From contig JAVVEE010000023.1 of the NCBI GenBank assembly GCA_032251315.1, positions 1 through 32,674 of the forward strand: DNA of 32,674 bases, written 5' to 3'. This document shows, one piece after another, positions 15,132-23,210 of this stretch. A model generated the notes under the pieces. The model did no database searches. It worked only from the letters and a program-made list of their open reading frames with translations, and had not been told where the DNA came from. Every line of letters starts with the position of its first letter. Positions within the stretch are counted from its first letter, which is position 1. A program made the position numbers and the translations under genes. Source of the DNA: LH-M37 sp032251315 (lineage in GTDB: Bacteria > Pseudomonadota > Gammaproteobacteria > SZUA-229).

Positions 15132-16045
15132 AACAATTACAAGATTTAATACTCAAAGAAAGCCCCCTCCGGAGACTGGAATCGCCCCTGCTGGCAGCAG
15201 CCGGCGTTCAGTTACACATCAAACGCGAAGATCTGGTTGACTTCGAGTTAGGCGGCAACAAATGGCGCAAGCTTAAATATAACCTTGTCGCCGCCGCACA
15301 ACAGAATCATGACACCCTGCTTACTTTTGGCGGCGCATACTCCAATCATATTTACGCCACCGCTGCTGCAGGCAAACGCCTCGGTTTACGCACCATTGGC
15401 CTCATCCGGGGAGAGCCTCACTCACCGCTGAATCCGACGCTACAATTCGCCGTCGACTGCGGCATGCAGCTGGAATACATAGACCGCAGCCAATACCGGG
15501 ACAAAGCAGAAGCCGCATTCATAGAGACCCTGAAGGCTCAATATGGCCGTTTTTATCTGCTACCCGAAGGCGGCAGTAATGCCCTGGCCGTTAAGGGCTG
15601 CGCAGAAATCGTCGAAGAGATAGAACAGGATTTCGATTTTATCTGTAGCGCCTGCGGCACCGGTGCAACGCTGGCGGGATTGGTCAGCGGCCTGAAGGAG
15701 CCGCAAAAAGCCATCGGCTTTGCCGTGCTCAAAGGCGCCGGATTTCTACGCGATGAGATCGAAAATTTCCTGCAATACTCAGAGGCAAGCTCACCTGCTG
15801 GCTGGCAACTCAACACCGATTATCACTGTGGCGGTTACGCCAAAACCACCCCCGAACTCTGGGCCTTCATCGAAAAATTCAAACAGGATTTCGACATCCT
15901 TCTGGATGGGGTCTACACAGGGAAAATGCTCTATGGCCTGTTTGACTTAATACAACAGGGACACTTCCCCGCCGGCAGCCGGATCATCGCCGTTCATACT
16001 GGCGGAGTTCAGGGGAATTTGGGGTTTAGCCAGAAACATCGGTAA
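15128..16045 (+). CDS. D-cysteine desulfhydrase / ACC deaminase-family PLP enzyme with a CTG start
   Basis: A fold-type II PLP enzyme of 305 residues that probably deaminates D-cysteine or a related amino acid. The open frame holds ESPLRRLESPLL and KREDL near the N-terminus, the PLP lysine in LGGNKWRKLKY (Lys45), the catalytic Ser in GGAYSNHIYA, and a late VHTGG. The first in-frame ATG (15464) is at residue 113, past the PLP lysine, and no ATG, GTG or TTG precedes it after the upstream TGA at 15074-15076. The best start is CTG at 15128. It forms a CTGA overlap with the previous stop and has GGTGGCGG just upstream, and it gives the family's normal N-terminus. ATA at 15149 is a poorer alternative. 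It is translationally coupled to the periplasmic protein gene. Substrate not determined. Confidence 0.85.
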   Translation: MKQLQDLILKESPLRRLESPLLAAAGVQLHIKREDLVDFELGGNKWRKLKYNLVAAAQQNHDTLLTFGGAYSNHIYATAAAGKRLGLRTIGLIRGEPHSPLNPTLQFAVDCGMQLEYIDRSQYRDKAEAAFIETLKAQYGRFYLLPEGGSNALAVKGCAEIVEEIEQDFDFICSACGTGATLAGLVSGLKEPQKAIGFAVLKGAGFLRDEIENFLQYSEASSPAGWQLNTDYHCGGYAKTTPELWAFIEKFKQDFDILLDGVYTGKMLYGLFDLIQQGHFPAGSRIIAVHTGGVQGNLGFSQKHR

Positions 16046-16053
16046 ACCTTTTT

Positions 16054-16152
16054 CACCGCAGAGGCGCAAAAAAAGAAAATTAATGTTGCTAATGAATTCT
16101 TAACATTCTTATGCAGTTTGATTTTTTCGCGTCTTTCGCGTTCTTCGCGGAC
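16054..16152. repeat. Eroded inverted-arm intergenic element, copy 2
   Basis: The left arm CACCGCAGAGGCGCAAAAA (from 16054) is imperfectly complementary to a right arm at 16122-16152. The right arm is built from three tandem 9-bp units, TTCGCGTCT, TTCGCGTTC and TTCGCGGAC. An AT-rich centre of about 50 bp lies between them. It begins 9 nt after a stop codon and lies between convergent genes. It has the same plan as the element at 4722-4819. Confidence 0.5.
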
Positions 16153-16171
16153 TGACTTTCGTTCTCTGCGT

Positions 16172-18055
16172 TTACGCTTCCAGCTCTTCCCAGCGCTTGT
16201 AACTCTCCGCCAGGGCCTGCTCGCTCTGTTGCAGTGCAGCCTGCACTTTTACAATCTCGTCTTTTTCCTGCTGGAAGAAATCGGGTTCGGCCATTTGCTC
16301 GTGCAGGTGTTTCAGCTCGGTCTCCAGCTGTTCGATTTTTATCGGCAGGGCGTCGAGGTCACGCTGCTCCTTGTAACTGATTTTTTTCTTCTGACTTTTC
16401 TCCTTGGCCTCTTTCTGCACCGGCTTTTCAGCCTTGTTCGAAGCAGGCCTAACCCCGGCTTCGGCACGCTGCCGCAACCAGTCGTCATAACCGCCCACGT
16501 ATTCATTGACTACACCATCACTCTCGAACACCAGTGTACTGCTGACTACATTGTTGACGAATTCACGGTCATGGCTGACCAGCAAAATGGTACCGCTGTA
16601 GTTGGAGACCAGCTCTTCCAGCAACTCCAGAGTCTCGACGTCAAGGTCATTGGTGGGCTCGTCGAGCACCAGAATGTTGGCGGGCTTGGAAAACAGCCGG
16701 GCCAGCAGCAGGCGGTTGCGTTCGCCACCGGAGAGCGCCTTGACGGGTGAGCGCGCGCGGTCGGGTGCGAACAGGAAATCCTGTAGATAGCCGATAACGT
16801 GTTTGCGGGCGCCGTTGATTTCTATAAACTCCCGTCCCTCTGAAAGATTGTCCAGCACACTGGCCTCTTCATCAAGCTGGTCGCGCATCTGGTCAAAATA
16901 GGCAATGGATTGTTTGGTGCCCAGGGTCACTTTGCCCGAGCTCGGCTGCAACTGACCCAGCAGGATTTTCAGCAGCGTGGTTTTTCCCGCACCATTGGGA
17001 CCGATAATGCCGACCTTGTCGCCGCGGAAAATTGTGGTGCTGAGGTTTTTAACAATGCTGCGGCCTTCATAAGCGAAACTGACATCTTCCACCTCCACCA
17101 CGATCTTGCCCGACTGGTCACCGCGCACGATTTTCATATCCACCTTGCCGACTTTCTGGCGTCTCTGTTCGCGTTCGTCCCGCATGCTTTCCAGCGCGCG
17201 CACCCGGCCCTCGTTGCGGGTTCGCCGTGCCTTGATGCCCTGCCGAATCCAGACCTCTTCCTGCGCCAGCTTCTTATCAAACAGGTTGTTAGCCTCATCT
17301 TCCGCATGCAGCAGCTCTTCGCGCCGGGTCAGGTAGGTGGCGTAATCACAGTCGTAACTGGTCAGGCAGCCACGATCGAGCTCGACGATGCGGGTAGAAA
17401 GTTTGCGCATGAAAGCACGGTCATGGGTAATAAACAACAGTGCGCCGCGATAACCCAGCAGCTGCTCTTCCAGCCACTGGATGGCCTCGAGATCGAGATG
17501 GTTGGTAGGCTCGTCGAGCAGCAGTAAATCCGGATCCACCACCAGCGCCTTGGCCAGCAGCACGCGGCGGCGCATCCCGCCGGAGAGCTGGGTGAAATCA
17601 GTGTCCCCGTCCAGTTTCATTTTCGACAGCACCGACTCGACCTGCTGATTCAGCTGCCAGGCATCGGCCACTTCGATTTCGTGCTGGGTGCGTTCCAGCT
17701 CGGCAAAGGCCTGCTCGGAAAAGTCTTCCGCCACCCGCTGCGTGGCGTGATGATAGGCCTTCAATAATTCGGCCTGTTTGCCCAGCCCCGAAGCGACAAC
17801 ATCAAAGATGCTGCCCTGAAGGTCATAAGGCACCTCCTGTTCCAGCGAGGCGATCTTGACCGATTTGTTGATATCGATTTCTCCGCCATCCGGTTTTATC
17901 TGTTTATTAATCACCTTCAGCAGGCTGGACTTGCCGGTGCCATTGCGCCCAAGCAAACTGACCCTTTCGCCGGCCTCAATGGACAGGTTTACCTGCTCAA
18001 GAATTGCCGGGCCGCCAAAACTGACGTTGATATTGCGAAGCCTTATTATTGCCAT
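16172..18055 (-). CDS. uup: ABC-F ATPase, Uup type
   Basis: A cytoplasmic, non-transport ABC protein of 627 residues. ABC-F proteins act on ribosomes, and Uup is linked to ribosome function and to precise excision of transposons. Two complete ATPase domains are visible. The first has GRNGTGKSS (Walker A, about 36-44), LSGGMRRR and LLLDEPTNHLD. The second has GPNGAGKTT, LSGGERNR and LVLDEPTNDLD. A charged linker between them carries EEVWIRQGIKARRTRNEGRV, the Uup-type P-site tRNA interaction motif region. The C-terminus (about 555-627, KKKISYKEQRDLDALPIKIE onward) is the DNA-binding coiled coil that marks Uup. It is transcribed alone, converging with the PLP enzyme gene. Confidence 0.95.
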   Translation of the reverse strand: MAIIRLRNINVSFGGPAILEQVNLSIEAGERVSLLGRNGTGKSSLLKVINKQIKPDGGEIDINKSVKIASLEQEVPYDLQGSIFDVVASGLGKQAELLKAYHHATQRVAEDFSEQAFAELERTQHEIEVADAWQLNQQVESVLSKMKLDGDTDFTQLSGGMRRRVLLAKALVVDPDLLLLDEPTNHLDLEAIQWLEEQLLGYRGALLFITHDRAFMRKLSTRIVELDRGCLTSYDCDYATYLTRREELLHAEDEANNLFDKKLAQEEVWIRQGIKARRTRNEGRVRALESMRDEREQRRQKVGKVDMKIVRGDQSGKIVVEVEDVSFAYEGRSIVKNLSTTIFRGDKVGIIGPNGAGKTTLLKILLGQLQPSSGKVTLGTKQSIAYFDQMRDQLDEEASVLDNLSEGREFIEINGARKHVIGYLQDFLFAPDRARSPVKALSGGERNRLLLARLFSKPANILVLDEPTNDLDVETLELLEELVSNYSGTILLVSHDREFVNNVVSSTLVFESDGVVNEYVGGYDDWLRQRAEAGVRPASNKAEKPVQKEAKEKSQKKKISYKEQRDLDALPIKIEQLETELKHLHEQMAEPDFFQQEKDEIVKVQAALQQSEQALAESYKRWEELEA

Positions 18056-18448
18056 AAAATCTTTTCAACCATGATGCTTTATCAGTGCGTTCAATAACAC
18101 TGACGATAAATTTAAACGCCTAAAATGCGGTATTAAAGGACTAAGTGACTGTTTTTCAATGCCCGAAGTTCAATAGTTTTGCACAAGCAGAAATATACCC
18201 TGTAAAAGGGCCCGTTTTTGTAAATGAATGTAACCGCATGTCAACAGGCTAACTATAAAAAATACATAAGCCATTGTTATGTAATGGTTTATTTTTAACT
18301 GATCGAAAAATGATCAAATTAAAAACAAACCCCGTATCAACGCGGAGATAGCCGGTTACCCGACCCGTGCCCACAGACTTATCCACAGATTCTGTGGATG
18401 AAACTTTTATGACAGACACTTCCTGCAACTAAGCTTCGCGCCTGATCC
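18056..18448. other. Intergenic region between metH and uup
   Basis: About 390 bp without a gene, AT-rich in the middle. It should hold the uup promoter and leader on the minus strand. Small dyads are TCAGTG/CACTGA near 18083-18103, CCATT/AATGG near 18272-18288, TGATC/GATCA near 18300-18316, and the DnaA-box pair at 18379-18400. No terminator with a T-tract was found after metH. Confidence 0.5.
18379..18400. promoter_or_regulatory. Inverted pair of DnaA-box-like sequences
   Basis: TTATCCACA (18379-18387) is a perfect consensus DnaA box. TGTGGATGA (from 18394) is a one-mismatch box in the opposite orientation. Together they make a perfect 19-nt dyad, ATCCACAGA-T-TCTGTGGAT, at 18381-18399. There are no further boxes, so this is not an origin. 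It may be a DnaA-responsive control or titration site. Confidence 0.45.
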
Positions 18449-21400
18449 TCAAGCGTCATAATCGAGCACCGGGGCTAACCAGCGCTCGGTGACTTTAACG
18501 CTGTCATTTTTACGTTTCGCGTAATCATCAACCTGATCCCGCTGAATTCGACCCATACCGAAATAGCGCGCCTCGGGGTGCGAAAAATACCAGCCGGAAA
18601 CCGCCGCGGTCGGCATCATGGCAAAACTTTCGGTGATGCTGATGCCGGCATTCACATCGGGCTGGATCAATGACCACAGGGTCTGCTTTTCAGTATGATC
18701 CGGACAGGCCGGATAACCGGGGGCCGGGCGTATGCCCTGATAATTTTCAGCGATCAGGTCATTATTGGTTAATGACTCGTCACTGGCATAGCCCCAGAAC
18801 TCCTTGCGCACCCGTTCGTGCAGATGCTCGGCAAAGGCCTCGGCCAGACGGTCAGCCAGGGCCTTTAACAGAATGCTGTTGTAGTCGTCGTGCTGTTCCT
18901 CAAAACGTTTCACATGCTCGTCAATGCCGATGCCGGTGGTGACGGCGAAGGCGCCGATATAGTCTTGCTTGCCGCTCTCTTTCGGGGCGACAAAGTCGGA
19001 CAGACACCAGTTGGGCCGTTCCGGCGATTTAGCCATTTGCTGACGCAGATGATGCAAAACGGTCTGCACTTCACTGCGTTCATCATCGGCATAGACTTCG
19101 ATGTCGTCCCCCACACTATTCGCCGGGAAGAAGCCGATCACCGCGCGTGCCTGTAACCAGTTCTCATCGATAATCTGCTTGAGCATGGCCCGGGCATCGG
19201 CAAACAGCTTGGTCGCCTCTTCGCCCACCGTTTCATTTTCCAGAATCTGGGGATATTTGCCCGACAGCTCCCAGGCCTGAAAGAACGGCGTCCAGTCAAT
19301 ATAGTCGACCAGTTTTTCCATCGGATAATCGTCAAATGCCTTCAGCCCCAGAAAGTTCGGCTTCGGCGGCGTGTACTGATCCCAGTCGAAACTGAACTGG
19401 TTGTCTCTGGCCTGTTGCAGGCTCCAGCCTTTTTTGCTGCTCTGGCGCTGGCTGCGCTTAAGGCGCATATTTTCATATTCGTCTTTAATGTCCTGAATAT
19501 ATTTGGGCGCACGCTCAGCGCTCAGCAACTCGCCAACCACACCGACCGCTCGCGAGGCATCCGGCACATATACCACTGCGTTGGAATATTTGGGCGCAAT
19601 CTTAACCGCGGTATGGATGCGCGAGGTGGTAGCGCCGCCGATCATCAACGGCAGGGCCATGCCCAGACGCTCCATCTCCGAGGCCATATAGGCCATCTCG
19701 TCCAGCGAAGGCGTAATCAGACCGGATAGACCGATGACATCGACATTGTGTTTTTCGGCTTCAGCGAGAATGGTCTCCGCCGGCACCATGACGCCGATAT
19801 CAATCACTTCATAATTGTTGCACTGCAGCACCACGCCGACGATATTCTTGCCGATGTCATGCACGTCGCCCTTCACCGTAGCCATCAGAATCTTGCCGTT
19901 GCTGCTGATCGCCCCGCCCTTCTCTGCCTCGATGAAGGGCAGCAGATAAGCCACCGCCTGCTTCATGACGCGGGCCGATTTCACCACCTGCGGCAAAAAC
20001 ATTTTGCCATCACCGAACAGGTCGCCGACCACATTCATACCGTTCATCAGCGGCCCCTCGATCACCTGCAGGGGATATTCTGCCTGCAGGCGCGCCGCTT
20101 CGGTGTCTTCCAGAATGAATTCGGTGATACCTTTGACTAGTGCATGTGAGAGCCGCTCATTGACCGGCAGTTCGCGCCAGCTCATGTCCTGACTACTGAT
20201 GGCAACCAGACCATCGCCGCTATATTTGGCGGCCATGGCCAGCATATTTTCCGTCGCCTCGGCATTTTTATTCAGAATAACGTCTTCCACCGCCTCGCGC
20301 AGCTCGGCCGGAAGATCATCATAGATGGCGAGCTGTCCAGCGTTGACGATACCCATATCCATGCCCGCCTGGATGGCGTGATACAGAAACACCGAGTGAA
20401 TGGCTTCACGCACGAGGTTGTTGCCACGGAACGAGAAGGAGACATTAGAAACCCCGCCGGACACCAGCGCGTGCGGCAGGGTCTGCTTGATGGTGCGCGT
20501 GGCTTCGATGAAGTCCACCGCGTAATTATTATGCTCGGCAATGCCGGTGGCCACGGCAAAAATATTCGGGTCGAAAATGATATCTTCCGCCGGGAAACCC
20601 ACCACTTCGGTCAGCACCTGGTAGGAGCGGGTGCAGATTTCCACCTTGCGCTCGTAGGTGTCGGCCTGGCCCTCTTCATCAAAAGCCATGACCACCACGG
20701 CGGCGCCGTAACGGCGGATTTTCTTCGCGTAGGTGATGAAATTCTCCTCACCCTCTTTCAGCGAGATCGAATTCACCACGGACTTGCCCTGCACGCAGCG
20801 CAGCCCGGCCTCGATGACGTCCCATTTCGAGGAGTCGATCATCACCGGCACGCGCGAGATGTCCGGTTCGGAAGCGATCAGGTTGAGGAACTTGACCATC
20901 GCGGTTCTGGAATCGAGCATGCCTTCATCCATGTTGATGTCGATGATCTGGGCACCGTTTTCCACCTGCTGCAGGGCCACCACCAGCGCCTCTTCGTATT
21001 TCTCCTCCAGAATCAGGCGCTTGAACATGGCCGAGCCGGTGACATTGTTACGCTCGCCGACGTTCACGAACAGCGAATCGGCACCGATGTTGCACGGCTC
21101 CAGACCGGAGAGGCGGCACTCCACCGGAAGATCGGGAATGACCCGGGGCTTCTTGTCGGCCACCATTTCGGCGAAGGCGCGGATATGTTCCGGTGCGGTA
21201 CCACAACAGCCGCCAATGATATTGAGAAAGCCGGCATCGGCCCACTCGCCGATGGCGATGGCCATGTTTTCGGCATCCAGATCGTACTCGCCCATTTCGT
21301 TCGGCAGCCCGGCATTGGGGTGCGCAGACACATAGGTCTCGGAAATGCGCGACAGCTCCTGCACATACTGGCGCAGATCTTTCGGCCCCAGCGCGCAGTT

Positions 21401-22135
21401 CAGGCCAATGGAAATCGGCTCGGCGTGGCGCAGGGAGTTATAAAAAGCCTCGGTCACCTGGCCGGTGAGCGTGCGCCCGGACTGATCGGTGATGGTGCCG
21501 GAGATCATGATCGGCAATTCGATGCTATCTTCATCAAACACCTGTTTCACCGCGTAGATGGCCGCTTTGGCATTGAGCGTATCAAAGATGGTTTCGATCA
21601 GAATGATATCCGCCCCACCTTCGATCAGGCCGCGGGTGGATTCGACATAGGCCACGGAGAGCGCTTCAAAAGTAATGTTGCGGAAACTGGGATCATTCAC
21701 ATCCGGCGAAATCGAGCAGGTGCGATTGGTCGGGCCGAGTACGCCCGCGACATAACGGGGCTTGTCCGCCGTGGCGTAGCTATCGGCGGCTTCACGTGCC
21801 AGTCTGGCTGCGGCGACGTTGATCTCGTAGCTGAGGTCCTCCATGTTGTAATCGGCCATGGAGATGCGCGTGGCATTGAAGCTGTTGGTTTCGACAATGT
21901 CGGCACCCGCGTCCAGATAATCCTGATGAATACTACGGATGATCTCGGGCTGGGTCAGCACCAGCAGGTCATTATTGCCCTTGAGGTCAGAGGGCCAGTC
22001 GGCAAAACGGCTGCCGCGATATTCGGCTTCGCTCAGCTTGCGATTCTGAATCATAGTGCCGGTGGCACCATCCAGAATGAGGATTTGGGTTTTTAACCTT
22101 TCCTTGAGGGAGGCAATGCGTTGTTCTCTGGACAT
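18449..22135 (-). CDS. metH: Cobalamin-dependent methionine synthase
   Basis: Transfers a methyl group from methyltetrahydrofolate through cobalamin to homocysteine. At 1228 residues it matches E. coli MetH (1227) with all four modules. The homocysteine domain (1 to about 340) has the zinc cysteines in IGLNCALGPKDL and GGCCGTAPEH. The folate domain (about 350-620) has VNVGERNNVTGSAMF and IDINMDEGMLD. The B12 domain (about 650-900) has VKGDVHDIGKNIVGVVLQ, with the cobalt-ligand His, and GLSGLITPSLDEM. The reactivation domain (about 900-1228) has GIRPAPGYPACPDHTEK. The organism therefore needs or makes B12. It is transcribed alone. Confidence 0.98.
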   Translation of the reverse strand: MSREQRIASLKERLKTQILILDGATGTMIQNRKLSEAEYRGSRFADWPSDLKGNNDLLVLTQPEIIRSIHQDYLDAGADIVETNSFNATRISMADYNMEDLSYEINVAAARLAREAADSYATADKPRYVAGVLGPTNRTCSISPDVNDPSFRNITFEALSVAYVESTRGLIEGGADIILIETIFDTLNAKAAIYAVKQVFDEDSIELPIMISGTITDQSGRTLTGQVTEAFYNSLRHAEPISIGLNCALGPKDLRQYVQELSRISETYVSAHPNAGLPNEMGEYDLDAENMAIAIGEWADAGFLNIIGGCCGTAPEHIRAFAEMVADKKPRVIPDLPVECRLSGLEPCNIGADSLFVNVGERNNVTGSAMFKRLILEEKYEEALVVALQQVENGAQIIDINMDEGMLDSRTAMVKFLNLIASEPDISRVPVMIDSSKWDVIEAGLRCVQGKSVVNSISLKEGEENFITYAKKIRRYGAAVVVMAFDEEGQADTYERKVEICTRSYQVLTEVVGFPAEDIIFDPNIFAVATGIAEHNNYAVDFIEATRTIKQTLPHALVSGGVSNVSFSFRGNNLVREAIHSVFLYHAIQAGMDMGIVNAGQLAIYDDLPAELREAVEDVILNKNAEATENMLAMAAKYSGDGLVAISSQDMSWRELPVNERLSHALVKGITEFILEDTEAARLQAEYPLQVIEGPLMNGMNVVGDLFGDGKMFLPQVVKSARVMKQAVAYLLPFIEAEKGGAISSNGKILMATVKGDVHDIGKNIVGVVLQCNNYEVIDIGVMVPAETILAEAEKHNVDVIGLSGLITPSLDEMAYMASEMERLGMALPLMIGGATTSRIHTAVKIAPKYSNAVVYVPDASRAVGVVGELLSAERAPKYIQDIKDEYENMRLKRSQRQSSKKGWSLQQARDNQFSFDWDQYTPPKPNFLGLKAFDDYPMEKLVDYIDWTPFFQAWELSGKYPQILENETVGEEATKLFADARAMLKQIIDENWLQARAVIGFFPANSVGDDIEVYADDERSEVQTVLHHLRQQMAKSPERPNWCLSDFVAPKESGKQDYIGAFAVTTGIGIDEHVKRFEEQHDDYNSILLKALADRLAEAFAEHLHERVRKEFWGYASDESLTNNDLIAENYQGIRPAPGYPACPDHTEKQTLWSLIQPDVNAGISITESFAMMPTAAVSGWYFSHPEARYFGMGRIQRDQVDDYAKRKNDSVKVTERWLAPVLDYDA

Positions 22136-22168
22136 AGGACGACTATCTGACTAATTTGAAAGCCGTAA

Positions 22169-22174
22169 ATTATA
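22169..22174 (-). promoter_or_regulatory. Candidate -10 box of metH
   Basis: TATAAT on the minus strand predicts a transcription start near 22162 and a leader of only about 27 nt. The -35 region is weak. So short a leader leaves no room for a cobalamin or SAM riboswitch from this promoter. Confidence 0.4.
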
Positions 22175-22325
22175 CCACTTTCAGCCGTTCTTATGGTCGC
22201 AACACCCTGAATTGTGGTACTAAATGCCGATTCCAGCAGGGCTTTTCTGCATGGAGATGATTCGGGCTAAAATATTTACGCGCCAATGCAAGATGATAAC
22301 GCCCTGTTCGAGCTATGCTTTCACC

Positions 22326-23063
22326 ATGATCTCTCAACCTATCCAGCTTTACCTCACCACCGAGCATGAATGCAGCTACCTACCCGGCCGGATGACGACC
22401 AATATCGTGCCCGACCCGAAGCTGCCCATGGACACCTCCATCTACAGTCATCTGCTCAAACTCGGCTATCGACGTAGCGGTGATCACGTCTACCGCCCGC
22501 ATTGTCGTGACTGCCAGGAATGCCGGCCCTGCCGCATTCCTGTGGCACAGTTCTCAGCGCGCAGAAACCAGCAGCGCTGCCTGAAAAATAATCAGGATCT
22601 AAGCGTACACATGGTCGAGGCCCACTACAGCGATGAATATTTCCAGCTGTATCGCGACTACCTCAACTCCCGTCACATCGATGGCGGCATGGCCAATCCG
22701 GTGCGTGATGATTATGAGCGATTTCTGTACTGTGACTGGAGCAACAGCTATTTTCTGGAGGTTCGTAAGGATGGACGTCTGCTGGCAGTCACGGTCACCG
22801 ACGTTACCCCTGCCGGACTTTCTGCGGTGTACACCTTTTTCGATCCCGATCCTGCTGAAGCCTGGCGCGGCCTGGGAAATTTCTGCATCTTGCAGCAGAT
22901 TCAGCAGGCCCGGCGCCTGCAACTCGAGTATTTGTACATGGGGTACTGGATCAGGGACTGCCGGAAAATGAACTACAAAACGAACTTCCAGCCCATGGAG
23001 CTATTGATTGACGATGTCTGGCAGGCTTTTCGGGCTGAGTCCGTATATAATGCCCGGTCTTAA
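22326..23063 (+). CDS. bpt: Aspartate/glutamate leucyltransferase (N-end rule)
   Basis: Transfers leucine from Leu-tRNA to N-terminal Asp or Glu of proteins, marking them for ClpS/ClpAP degradation. The 245-residue protein shows the family signatures CSYLPGRMTTNIV, YRRSGDHVYRPHC, a Cys cluster HCRDCQECRPCRIPV, HIDGGMANP, YTFFDPD, and LYMGYWIRDCRKMNYKTNFQP near the end (given in part: YWIRDCRKMNYKTNFQP). The Cys cluster is conserved in the ATE/Bpt superfamily. I chose the ATG at 22326 because it gives the usual N-terminus (ISQPIQLYLTTEHEC). An in-frame ATG at 22224 would add 34 unrelated residues. Its usual neighbours aat, infA and clpA are absent here. Confidence 0.95.
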   Translation: MISQPIQLYLTTEHECSYLPGRMTTNIVPDPKLPMDTSIYSHLLKLGYRRSGDHVYRPHCRDCQECRPCRIPVAQFSARRNQQRCLKNNQDLSVHMVEAHYSDEYFQLYRDYLNSRHIDGGMANPVRDDYERFLYCDWSNSYFLEVRKDGRLLAVTVTDVTPAGLSAVYTFFDPDPAEAWRGLGNFCILQQIQQARRLQLEYLYMGYWIRDCRKMNYKTNFQPMELLIDDVWQAFRAESVYNARS

Positions 23064-23210
23064 AAAGGCTGCGTTTTTTCGCTGTTTAATCTAATTATAT
23101 GACTATACTCCACTGTTATAACCCTTATGCAGAGGCAGCCACTTCAGCTCCATGCAACTTCAATAACTCAGTGCAGACACTGAATATTAACCGCGATACG
23201 AGCCCGTTTT

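Noticed and set aside
18056..18448. Replication origin between metH and uup
   Set aside because: Only one consensus and one near-consensus DnaA box, no box cluster, and no dnaA, dnaN or gid genes nearby.
20378..22096. A 572-codon open frame antisense to metH, and other long antisense frames over rnd, uup, gshA and the chemoreceptor
   Set aside because: They mirror the codon pattern of the real genes, show no domain motif, and have implausible composition (His- and Arg-rich).
22136..22223. Possible riboswitch (cobalamin or SAM) upstream of metH
   Set aside because: The likely transcript start leaves only about 27 nt of leader and no conserved riboswitch box is visible.
22224..22325. 34-residue N-terminal extension of bpt
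   Set aside because: It does not resemble family N-termini; the ATG at 22326 gives the standard start.
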